Origin: Chromatiaceae bacterium
Lineage (GTDB): Bacteria; Pseudomonadota; Gammaproteobacteria; Chromatiales; Chromatiaceae
Length of the DNA: 8,299 bases
Direction: 5' to 3'
Assembly: GCA_016938795.1 (NCBI GenBank)
Contig: JAFGTZ010000301.1
Coordinates: 1-8,299 of the forward strand
Positions within the stretch are counted from its first letter, which is position 1. Every line of letters begins with the position of its first letter. The position numbers and the translations under genes were made by a program. The notes beneath the pieces are model-generated. The model was not told the DNA's origin, ran no database searches, and worked only from the letters and a program-made list of their open reading frames with translations. Of this stretch, positions 1 to 5,278 are shown piece after piece.

Positions 1-332
1 CCGCCCTTGCGGCGCACGGCCGGGAGGCCGGCGATCTTGGTGCCCTGCTTGGTGGGCGCGAGGGGGAAGAGTAGGTAGAGATCCTTGCTGCTGAGCTTGG
101 CATCCCAGCGCTTGCCCATTTCCTTAAGCACGATGCGCTCCATCGGCTGATTCTGGTTGTTGTTGATGTACTCATCACGCAGATAGTGAATGACATCCCA
201 GTGTCGGTCGGTGAGTTCGATCCCTTCTTCCTTGGCGATGGCGCGCGCCACATCCTCGTCCCAATCGGCGTGATTTTCGAGATAACCGCTGTCGGTGGTG
301 GCAATGCTCTTGCCGTTGACCTCGATGGCCAT
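1..332 (-). CDS. DsrC/TusE-family paralogue lacking both redox cysteines (RspA-like), 3' end off the window
   Basis: The frame is open from ATG at 332 to the left edge, giving 110 complete codons. Seen: the fold signature of the DsrC family, with GYLENHADWDED near residues 17-27, LTDRHWDVIHYLRDEY near 40-55, and LYLLFP then KQGTKIAGLP near 85-104. The same blocks occur in the canonical dsrC at 6544. At the position of the first DsrC cysteine (KQAC) this protein has threonine (KQGT). After AGLP it runs AVRRKG instead of KPTGC, so the penultimate cysteine is also absent in what is visible. Known: DsrC and TusE carry sulfur on these cysteines; cysteine-free homologues have been called RspA and proposed to be regulatory. 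Inferred: it does not act as a persulfide carrier and may bind a partner or nucleic acid. A GAGGAG ribosome site lies 6 bases upstream of the start. The missing tail could alter the cysteine conclusion. Confidence 0.9.
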   Translation of the reverse strand, partial: MAIEVNGKSIATTDSGYLENHADWDEDVARAIAKEEGIELTDRHWDVIHYLRDEYINNNQNQPMERIVLKEMGKRWDAKLSSKDLYLLFPLAPTKQGTKIAGLPAVRRKG

Positions 333-410
333 GCTCTGCTCCTCTTCGTCATCTGTCCCGGCGCGCAAGGCGATCCTGGGGTGTTGTTGGATGAAAATCA
401 GCGAACCTGA

Positions 411-439
411 ATATTATGGTTTTGTCATATTCCAATCAA
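411..439 (-). promoter_or_regulatory. Sigma70-like promoter candidate for the DsrC paralogue
   Basis: Read on the minus strand, TTGATT (439-434) is followed by 17 bases and then TAATAT (416-411). Each hexamer matches 4 of 6 consensus bases, at ideal spacing, in an AT-rich island within GC-rich DNA. Transcription would begin near 404, giving a leader of about 70 bases. This suggests the paralogue can be transcribed apart from the cas6-like gene upstream of it. Confidence 0.5.
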
Positions 440-470
440 CGCGCTCCTCTCGTCGGGCGCATCAGGGCGC

Positions 471-1172
471 TCAATGGCGCACCGCCTCGATGCCCTTGTG
501 AGGAATGAAGAGACCACAGCCGAGCAGTCGCTCGCGGCCAAGACCCTCCTCTTGTAGCCGGATGGATTCCTCCGGTCTGAGGTCGGCAAGCAGCAGGCTG
601 CGACTGTGCAGCACTCCGCTGGCAGTGCTCAGGGGCGTGGCGCGTCCGCTCAACGCCTTGCGGATGCGGATGTCGAGCGCTCCGAGCGCCTCGGCGGCGG
701 CGCCCAGAAAGGCTGGCTCGTCTTGCTCGGGATCACAGACCACATAGCGCGCGAACAGTGTTGTCTCGCGGCTGAGCGCGCGGGTGCGGCCCTGGCCGAT
801 GGTCAGCGGCTCGCCGGCCAGACTCAGCCGGGTGCCCGGCAGCTCGCTTAGGAGTCGCTCGATGACTGGGCGAGGGGCGCGAATGGCAAGCCGGGTGCGG
901 CGCGAGAGCTGCATCCAGGAATCGGTGCCATGGGCGGGCCGCTCCCAGCCGTTTTGCGACCCCGCGCCATGGATGCTGTGAATGCCAAGCCCGGCGGTTT
1001 CAGCGAGCCAGGGGAGGGCTGAGCACAGACCGCCTGCAAGCAGTTGCGCGTGATCGACTGGAATACGTCGGCAGTCGATAGCAAAGAGGACATCGAGCAC
1101 GCGCTCGGGTGTGGGGATGAGATCGGGTTGAGGGTCTTCGTTCCAGAACATGGGTCTCGCGTCCGGCACCAT
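471..1172 (-). CDS. Cas6/Cmx6-like (type I-MYXAN) RNA endonuclease-family protein, orphan
   Basis: This 233-residue protein resembles the Cas6/Cmx6 family, which folds as RAMP (ferredoxin-like) domains and cuts CRISPR precursor RNA. Seen: an opening strand with VLDVLFAIDCRRIPVDHA (25-42), where H41 could be a catalytic candidate; ALPWL (52-56) followed by GLGIHSIHG (61-69); a basic strand SRRTRLAIRAP (90-100); SRETTLFARYVV (134-145); and a C-terminal EESIRLQEEGLGRERLLGCGLFIP (201-224). The last holds the glycine-rich loop typical of Cas6 ends. I recognise the family by pattern memory, without a search. The gene follows the 239-residue gene by only 6 bases, so the two are probably co-transcribed. 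No obvious ribosome site precedes ATG 1172, and ATG at 1151 is a possible alternative. No repeats or other cas genes are nearby, so the substrate may not be CRISPR RNA. Confidence 0.75.
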   Translation of the reverse strand: MVPDARPMFWNEDPQPDLIPTPERVLDVLFAIDCRRIPVDHAQLLAGGLCSALPWLAETAGLGIHSIHGAGSQNGWERPAHGTDSWMQLSRRTRLAIRAPRPVIERLLSELPGTRLSLAGEPLTIGQGRTRALSRETTLFARYVVCDPEQDEPAFLGAAAEALGALDIRIRKALSGRATPLSTASGVLHSRSLLLADLRPEESIRLQEEGLGRERLLGCGLFIPHKGIEAVRH

Positions 1173-1178
1173 AGCGTT

Positions 1179-1898
1179 TCAGTTCAGAGGCAGGCGCTCA
1201 CGCAGGGCATCGCGGTCGAACCACCAATCGTCCTGCACCAATACGTCAACGACATTGCGCAAGCGCACCAGGAACTTCTCGGGTTCCTTCAGTTCCAATC
1301 GTTCCATCCACTGATCGAGCTGTTCGGGAGACTCGACGTGACTGTGACGCCGGGCCACAGTGCCAAGCAACTGGGTGGCGAAGAACATCAGATCCTCGCG
1401 CTGACGGCCCTGGGCGCGAATGTCGGCGATAAAGAGCGCGGTGGTGGCGGCCACGGCCGCTCCGTCGGCCTCGTCGGGGGTTTCGTCGATGACGTGATTG
1501 AGCAGCTCGATGGTGAGTTCGGGGTCGATGGGGCAGGTCACGGCAATCCAGATTCCCTGACCCAAGGCGCTCAGCGAGCCGGGCTGTTCGGCCTGAAAGA
1601 GGACGTCGCAGGCATCGGCGGCCAGTTCGAAGTCGTCATGGGCGATGAAATGCTCGAAGGCCGCGCGGCCCAGGCGCCAGGCCTCCTCGCCGCAGTCGAG
1701 ACTGGCAAGGGCGCGCGCCATCTGCAGGCGGGTATCGGCCAAGGCGGCGGCGGGCGCGCCACAGCGTTCGAGCTGCGCAGCCTGCTCGCGCAGTGCCTCA
1801 AGATGGGATTCGAGCGCGGCCTGTTCAGCGCTATGGTTCAGGATGGACTCGGCCGCAGTATCGCTGAGCTGGTTGGCGAGAAGGTCGAAATGCTTCAT
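1179..1898 (-). CDS. Unrecognised helical, TPR-like protein (239 aa)
   Basis: I do not recognise a named family. The protein is rich in alanine, leucine and acidic residues and looks almost wholly helical. Residues about 25-103 read like two or three antiparallel helix pairs in the style of tetratricopeptide repeats: AALADTRLQMARALASL, then EEAWRLGRAAFEHFIA, then ELAADACDVLFQA. A second helical part spans about 125-225 and ends in LVQDDWWFDRDALRERL. There is no signal peptide, membrane segment or metal-binding cysteine cluster; the three cysteines (C46, C69, C97) plus C122 are scattered. The start lies 24 bases after the small gene's stop and the stop lies 6 bases before the cas6-like start, so it appears to sit in one operon. 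Inferred role: a cytoplasmic scaffold or adaptor for its neighbours. Confidence 0.8.
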   Translation of the reverse strand: MKHFDLLANQLSDTAAESILNHSAEQAALESHLEALREQAAQLERCGAPAAALADTRLQMARALASLDCGEEAWRLGRAAFEHFIAHDDFELAADACDVLFQAEQPGSLSALGQGIWIAVTCPIDPELTIELLNHVIDETPDEADGAAVAATTALFIADIRAQGRQREDLMFFATQLLGTVARRHSHVESPEQLDQWMERLELKEPEKFLVRLRNVVDVLVQDDWWFDRDALRERLPLN

Positions 1899-1922
1899 GG
1901 CAAGTGCCTGCGAGCGGTTGAC

Positions 1923-2114
1923 TTAGCGAATGAGGCCACTGAAGGCGGCTTCCAGGCGGTCTTCCCAGTTCTCTGGAGTGTCGGGATAGGGCGGCTTGAC
2001 GTCCATGCGGAAAAACCGCTCGCCGGAGCGGGCCACGGCCTGGACCAGGGGAATGAGTTCATCGAAGGACTCGATGTCCTGATGGGCGAGCAGAATGTCA
2101 CTGAGCTTAAGCAT
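1923..2114 (-). CDS. Small conserved-looking protein of unknown function (63 aa)
   Basis: This is the first gene of the leftward cluster. From ATG at 2114 it encodes 63 residues: MLKLSDILLAHQ, then acidic and hydrophobic helix DELIPLVQAVARSGERFF, then a proline-rich turn VKPPYPDTPENWEDRLEAAF near the end. It has no cysteines, signal peptide or membrane segment. The composition and amphipathic helices look like a real small protein, and codon usage agrees with its neighbours. The start is uncertain: a GAGGAG motif lies 15 bases before this ATG but only 3 bases before an in-frame TTG at 2126, which would give 67 residues. The frame remains open upstream to 2349 but contains no better start. I have a vague recollection of similar short proteins being loosely labelled as DsrC-related sulfur relay proteins, which I cannot confirm. 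Confidence 0.7.
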   Translation of the reverse strand: MLKLSDILLAHQDIESFDELIPLVQAVARSGERFFRMDVKPPYPDTPENWEDRLEAAFSGLIR

Positions 2115-2332
2115 GGCGTGGCGCAACCGCTCCTCGTCGTTGGTGTTGTGAATGCATTGTCGGTTGGGAGATGGGACGCTCGCGGGCGAGCCGAGTGTTT
2201 CGCGAGCGAGGCGTTCGCTGGCTGAATCTCGCGCTCCCGGGCCAATCCCCTGGGGGGTGGCGCGTCGGCAGCGTGCGCTGTGTCCTGTCGTCTCGCAGCT
2301 GAATGTGAAGACGCCGCGCGGGAAAACAACTG

Positions 2333-2364
2333 ATTTATTAGTAAATTCTTATATTAACGAATAT
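2333..2364. promoter_or_regulatory. Two tandem 5-4-5 dyads (candidate operator) next to the dsr promoter
   Basis: ATTTA-TTAG-TAAAT (2333-2346) and ATATT-AACG-AATAT (2351-2364) are perfect 5-base inverted repeats with 4-base centres. Their midpoints are 18 bases apart, and the second overlaps the first base of the -35 hexamer. In GC-rich DNA such paired AT dyads suggest a regulator site. Reported work on A. vinosum, as I recall it, found DsrC binding near the dsrA promoter, which makes this a natural place to look. Low base complexity means chance is not excluded. Confidence 0.45.
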
Positions 2365-2392
2365 TGACATTCTTGGGTGGAGCGCCTAGCAT
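2364..2392 (+). promoter_or_regulatory. Sigma70-like promoter candidate for the dsr operon
   Basis: A perfect TTGACA (2364-2369) is followed by a 17-base spacer and TAGCAT (2387-2392), which matches 4 of 6 consensus bases. An AT-rich stretch directly upstream could serve as an UP element. The start of transcription would lie near 2399, leaving a leader of about 410 bases before dsrA. A weaker extended -10 alternative (TG, one base, TATACC at 2489-2497) lies further downstream without a good -35. Confidence 0.6.
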
Positions 2393-2404
2393 CCTGCCCT
2401 CGCA

Positions 2405-2420
2405 AGTCGCGGGCGCGACT
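2405..2420 (+). other. Hairpin near the 5' end of the predicted dsrA leader
   Basis: AGTCGCG, two G bases, then CGCGACT form a perfect 7-base inverted repeat (6 pairs with a 4-base loop in RNA). If transcription starts near 2399 this stem is almost at the mRNA 5' end, where such a structure can protect against decay. Confidence 0.5.
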
Positions 2421-2430
2421 GGCGGCGCTT

Positions 2431-2442
2431 GAGCAGACGGCA
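2431..2442 (+). repeat. 12-base direct repeat GAGCAGACGGCA, copy 1
   Basis: This 12-mer recurs exactly at 2661-2672, 230 bases downstream in the same leader. Neither copy is palindromic. Its role is unknown; it could be a protein or RNA binding site, or chance. Confidence 0.6.
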
Positions 2443-2453
2443 GAGATTAGCGA

Positions 2454-2549
2454 ATGGTTATTGGGCTGAATGCTCGAATCCGGCTGGATGTTATACCCAT
2501 CACCCAGCCCGGAGCACATCAGGAAAACCGAAAAACTGATGTGCGATGA
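2454..2549 (+). CDS. Possible 31-codon upstream ORF in the dsrA leader
   Basis: ATG at 2454 opens a frame of 31 codons closed by TGA at 2547-2549. The peptide begins MVIGLNARIRLDVIP and has no cysteine, signal or recognisable domain. Only a weak purine stretch (GAGATTAG) precedes it. The frame spans the 2514-2544 hairpin, so translation could influence folding of the leader as in attenuation. An ORF of this length arises easily by chance, and I consider it doubtful. Confidence 0.2.
   Translation: MVIGLNARIRLDVIPITQPGAHQENRKTDVR
2514..2544 (+). other. Perfect 9-base inverted repeat hairpin in the dsrA leader
   Basis: GCACATCAG (2514-2522) and CTGATGTGC (2536-2544) are exact complements separated by a 13-base, A-rich loop (GAAAACCGAAAAA). 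An A-rich single-stranded loop on a firm stem is a common form for RNA-protein recognition. As DNA the same sequence is a dyad and could equally be an operator. No U-tract follows, so it is not an intrinsic terminator. Confidence 0.6.
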
Positions 2550-2552
2550 GCA

Positions 2553-2610
2553 TATCCCAAAAGGGATAGGTCGGGAGGGGCGCCCCCTCCCGATTGTGGG
2601 ATAGTCGGGA
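2553..2610 (+). promoter_or_regulatory. Paired hairpins with repeated arms able to form competing structures
   Basis: TATCCC-AAAA-GGGATA (2553-2568) is directly followed by a 10-base stem with a 3-base loop, TCGGGAGGGG and CCCCTCCCGA (2571-2593). The right-hand arms then recur as a near copy: GGGATAGGTCGGGA (2563-2576) against GGGATAGTCGGGA (2598-2610). So TATCCC can pair with either GGGATA, and TCCCGA (2588-2593) can pair with either TCGGGA (2571 or 2605). This gives mutually exclusive folds, the logic of attenuators and riboswitches. No known riboswitch class is recognised and no U-tract follows. Confidence 0.45.
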
Positions 2611-2617
2611 CAGGGGG

Positions 2618-2637
2618 GGGGCGCTAGAGTGCGCTCC
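2618..2637 (+). other. Short hairpin following a run of nine G
   Basis: GGGGCGC (2618-2624) pairs with GCGCTCC (2631-2637), including one G-T wobble, around the loop TAGAGT. Its left arm is the end of the G9 tract (2613-2621), so a change in tract length could shift the pairing register. Confidence 0.35.
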
Positions 2638-2660
2638 AGTCAAGGGAGTCCTGGCCGAGG

Positions 2661-2672
2661 GAGCAGACGGCA
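2661..2672 (+). repeat. 12-base direct repeat GAGCAGACGGCA, copy 2
   Basis: Exact second copy of the 12-mer at 2431-2442; the flanking bases differ, so the identity is confined to the motif itself. Confidence 0.6.
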
Positions 2673-2810
2673 CACGCCGGGCAAGGTCGTCCAGGGGACG
2701 AGGCGCTGACCCTGATATGCAATCCTGTGGTCCGGGCCTGTTGGGGTACGCGCGGCGAGCGCAACCCATCCCCTTTACCCGATTCACCGATAGGTAGGAG
2801 AGACAGCGCA

Positions 2811-4061
2811 ATGTCGATCGAGAAGCACATCACCCCGATGCTCGACCAGCTCGAAACCGGTCCCTGGCCGAGCTTCATCGCCGGCATCAAGCGGCTGCGC
2901 GACGAGCACTCGGATGGCCGCATCAATGCCATGGCCAACGACCTGCTCGGCCAGCTCGAACATTCCTACGAGACCCGCAAGGGCTACTGGAAGGGCGGCA
3001 CGGTGTCGGTGTTCGGTTATGGCGGCGGCATCATTCCGCGCTTCTCCGAGGTCGGCAAGGCCTTCCCCAGCTCAAAGGAATTCCACACCCTGCGCGTGCA
3101 GCCCCCGGCGGGCAACCACTACAGCACCGCCATGCTGCGCCAGCTCGCCGATAGCTGGGAAAAGTTCGGCTCGGGCCTGATCACCTTCCACGGTCAGACC
3201 GGAAATATCATGTTCATTGGTACCGATACCAAGAATACCCAGCATTTTTTTGATGAAATCAACGAATACGGCTGGGATCTTGGCGGCGCCGGTCCCTGCG
3301 TGCGCACCGCCATGTCCTGCATCGGCGCGGCGCGCTGTGAGATGTCCTGCACCAACGAGCTTAAGGCGCATCGCATGCTGGTGAACAACTTCACCGACGA
3401 TGTGCATCGCCCGGCGCTGCCCTACAAGTTCAAGTTCAAGGTTTCGGGCTGCCCCAACGACTGCCAGAACGCGATTGAGCGCTCCGACTTCGCCATTCTC
3501 GGCACCTGGCGCGACGACATGAAGGTCGAGCAGGACGAGGTGAAGAAGTATGTCGCCGAGAAGGGCCGTCAGTACTACATCGATAACGTCATCACCCGTT
3601 GTCCGACCCAGGCCCTGACGCTCAACGATGACAACAGCCTCACGGTCAACAACCGCGACTGCGTGCGCTGCATGCACTGCCTCAACGTCATGCCCAAGGC
3701 GCTGCATCCCGGCGACGACAAGGGAGTGACCATCCTCATCGGCGGCAAGCGCACCCTCAAGATCGGCGACCTGATGGGCACCGTCATCGTGCCCTTCAAG
3801 AAGCTCGAAACCGAGGAAGATTACGAGTCGCTGGTCGAGATGGCCGAGAGCATCATCGACTTCTGGGCCGAGAACGGTCTGGAGCACGAGCGCTGCGGCG
3901 AGATGATCGAGCGCATTGGTCTGGCCAACTTCCTGGAAGGTATCGGCATCGAGCCCGATCCGAACATGCTCAGCCATCCGCGCCAGAGCTCCTACATCCG
4001 CATGGATGGCTGGGACGAGGCCGCCGAACAGTGGTTCGAGCGTCAGGCCGAGGCCGGCTGA
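2811..4061 (+). CDS. dsrA: Reverse-type dissimilatory sulfite reductase, alpha subunit
   Basis: DsrA pairs with DsrB as alpha2beta2 in the cytoplasm and oxidises sulfur delivered by DsrC to sulfite, a six-electron reaction at coupled sirohaem-[4Fe-4S] centres. Seen: 416 residues, the usual length for sulfur oxidisers. C170-x5-C176 and C214-x3-C218 are the sirohaem/cluster ligands. C264 with C284, C287 and C290 (CVRCMHC) form the inserted ferredoxin domain. C163 and C180 are extra. The conserved N-terminus MSIEKHITPMLDQLETGPWP fixes the start at 2811, with TAGGAGAG about 10 bases before it; a longer frame from 2727 adds unrelated residues. The oxidative rather than reductive type is inferred from the adjoining dsrEFH. 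A short AT-rich codon patch lies around residues 130-153. Confidence 0.98.
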   Translation: MSIEKHITPMLDQLETGPWPSFIAGIKRLRDEHSDGRINAMANDLLGQLEHSYETRKGYWKGGTVSVFGYGGGIIPRFSEVGKAFPSSKEFHTLRVQPPAGNHYSTAMLRQLADSWEKFGSGLITFHGQTGNIMFIGTDTKNTQHFFDEINEYGWDLGGAGPCVRTAMSCIGAARCEMSCTNELKAHRMLVNNFTDDVHRPALPYKFKFKVSGCPNDCQNAIERSDFAILGTWRDDMKVEQDEVKKYVAEKGRQYYIDNVITRCPTQALTLNDDNSLTVNNRDCVRCMHCLNVMPKALHPGDDKGVTILIGGKRTLKIGDLMGTVIVPFKKLETEEDYESLVEMAESIIDFWAENGLEHERCGEMIERIGLANFLEGIGIEPDPNMLSHPRQSSYIRMDGWDEAAEQWFERQAEAG

Positions 4062-4063
4062 TC

Positions 4064-4098
4064 CGCGCCGGGGCCGCGCCCTGCGCCGGCCCCGCGCG
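4064..4098 (+). other. GC-rich intercistronic hairpin between dsrA and dsrB
   Basis: CGCGCCGGGGCCGCG (4064-4078) pairs with CGCCGGCCCCGCGCG (4084-4098) with one bulged base on each side. It begins 2 bases after the dsrA stop. There is no U-tract, so a role in mRNA stability or processing is more likely than termination. Confidence 0.5.
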
Positions 4099-4139
4099 CT
4101 CCAAGCGATTCCAAGATTCATAACTGGAGGAACAAGGCA

Positions 4140-5210
4140 ATGGCGGACATGCGCGAGCCGATCGAATCCGGATGCCCCGATCCCTGGCAGTACATGCACC
4201 CGGTCATGCGCAAGAACTTCGGGCAGTGGAAGTATCACGAGCATCCGCGCCCTGGCGTGCTGCTGCATGTGGCCTACAGCGGCGACAAGATCTGGACCGT
4301 GAAGGCGGGCACCCAGCGTATTCTCGACGTCTTTACCCTGCGCAAGCTGTGTGATATTGGCGATGAATTCGCTGAGGGCTATGTGCACTTCACCCTGCGC
4401 TCGAACATCGAGTATCTGGTGACTGAGGAGTCGAAGGTGCAGCCCCTGATCGAGGCGCTCGAAGGCGCCGGCTTCATCGTGGGTGGTACCCAGAACTCGG
4501 TGACCATGATCTCGCACACCCAGGGCTGGCTGCACTGCGACATTCCTGGCACCGACGCCTCGGGCGTGGTCAAGGCCATGATGGATGAGCTCATCGACGA
4601 GTTCCGCAACACCAACATGCCCAACCGCGTGCACATCACCACCTCCTGCTGCCAGATCAACTGCGGCGGTCAGGGCGACATTGCGATCAACGTCCAGCAC
4701 ACCAAGCCGCCGAAGATCAACCACGATCTGGTGGCCAATGTCTGCGAACGTCCCTCGGTGGTGGCGCGCTGCCCGGTGGCGGCCATTCGTCCGGCCATGG
4801 TCAACGGCAAGCCCTCGCTCGAAGTGGACGAGCGCAAGTGCATCTGCTGCGGCGCCTGCTATCCGCCCTGTCCGCCCATGCAGATCAACGATGCCGAGCA
4901 CACCAAGCTCGCCATCTGGGTGGGCGGTAACCACTCCAACGCGCGTGGCAAGCCAACCTTCCAGAAGCTGGTGGCCGCCGGCATCCCGAACAATCCGCCG
5001 CGCTGGCCCGAGGCCACGGCCATCGTCAAGCGCATCCTCCAAGCCTACAAGGAAGGCGCCAAGGACTGGGAGCGCATCAACGAGTGGATCGAGCGCATCG
5101 GCTGGCCGCGCTTCTTCGAGGAGGTGGAACTGCCTTTCACGAAGTATCACATCGATACCTGGCGCGGCGCGCGCGCGAGCTTCAACAGCTCGTCCTATAT
5201 CCGCTTCTGA
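4140..5210 (+). CDS. dsrB: Reverse-type dissimilatory sulfite reductase, beta subunit
   Basis: Beta subunit of the DsrAB enzyme; it contributes the catalytically competent sirohaem environment in the known structures. Seen: 356 residues, normal for the family. C133, and C170-C171-x3-C175 (SCCQINC), lie at the sirohaem-[4Fe-4S] site. C211 with C234, C237 and C240 (CICCGAC) form the ferredoxin domain, with C236 and C244 additional. The C-terminus SFNSSSYIRF is the long tail that, in DsrAB structures, reaches into the partner subunit and near the DsrC site. GGAGG lies 9 bases before ATG 4140. It follows dsrA by 78 bases in the same transcript. Confidence 0.98.
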   Translation: MADMREPIESGCPDPWQYMHPVMRKNFGQWKYHEHPRPGVLLHVAYSGDKIWTVKAGTQRILDVFTLRKLCDIGDEFAEGYVHFTLRSNIEYLVTEESKVQPLIEALEGAGFIVGGTQNSVTMISHTQGWLHCDIPGTDASGVVKAMMDELIDEFRNTNMPNRVHITTSCCQINCGGQGDIAINVQHTKPPKINHDLVANVCERPSVVARCPVAAIRPAMVNGKPSLEVDERKCICCGACYPPCPPMQINDAEHTKLAIWVGGNHSNARGKPTFQKLVAAGIPNNPPRWPEATAIVKRILQAYKEGAKDWERINEWIERIGWPRFFEEVELPFTKYHIDTWRGARASFNSSSYIRF

Positions 5211-5229
5211 TCTGGAGCGAATGGGGAGA

Positions 5230-5258
5230 GGCGCGTCCCGCCCAAGTGCGGGCGCGCC
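5230..5258 (+). other. First hairpin between dsrB and dsrE
   Basis: GGCGCG-T-CCCGC (5230-5241) pairs with GCGGGCGCGCC (5248-5258), 11 pairs with one bulged T and a 6-base loop. The next bases (CTGATCGACT) are not U-rich, so at most it is a partial or Rho-assisted stop or an RNA end protector for dsrAB. Confidence 0.5.
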
Positions 5259-5278
5259 CTGATCGACTGACACCGCAT

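Larger units (their letters stand above)
2115..2810. other. Divergent intergenic control region between the leftward cluster and dsrA
   Basis: No convincing protein gene lies in this stretch of about 700 bases. Bases 2115-2320 are GC-rich and hold nothing I can name beyond the probable leader of the leftward operon. Bases 2321-2370 are strikingly AT-rich and hold tandem dyads and the dsr promoter candidate, and probably also the minus-strand promoter, which I could not pinpoint. Bases 2400-2810 would be the dsrA leader, with hairpins at 2405-2420, 2514-2544, 2553-2568, 2571-2593 and 2618-2637, and a run of nine G at 2613-2621. Confidence 0.7.

Noticed and set aside
1044..2225. 393-codon plus-strand frame opposite the leftward genes
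   Set aside because: Glycine, valine and glutamine-rich shadow of the minus-strand genes with no recognisable domain; the minus-strand products are protein-like and tightly packed.
1895..2329. 144-codon minus-strand frame overlapping the small lead gene
   Set aside because: Arg, Pro and Ser-rich composition of an out-of-frame reading; it conflicts with the more protein-like 63-residue frame.
2571..2593. Intrinsic terminator in the divergent region
   Set aside because: The stem is strong but no T-run follows on either strand.
2727..2810. Upstream extension of dsrA by 28 residues
   Set aside because: DsrA proteins begin near MxIEKH, and the ribosome site at about 2794-2802 fits ATG 2811.
333..2810. 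CRISPR array to accompany the Cas6-like gene
   Set aside because: No regularly spaced repeats were found; the only exact repeat is a pair of 12-mers 230 bases apart.
3072..5273. 733-codon open frame on the minus strand across dsrA and dsrB
   Set aside because: It is antisense to two certain genes, its protein is rich in low-complexity His, Val and Asp stretches, and such shadows are common opposite GC-rich codons.
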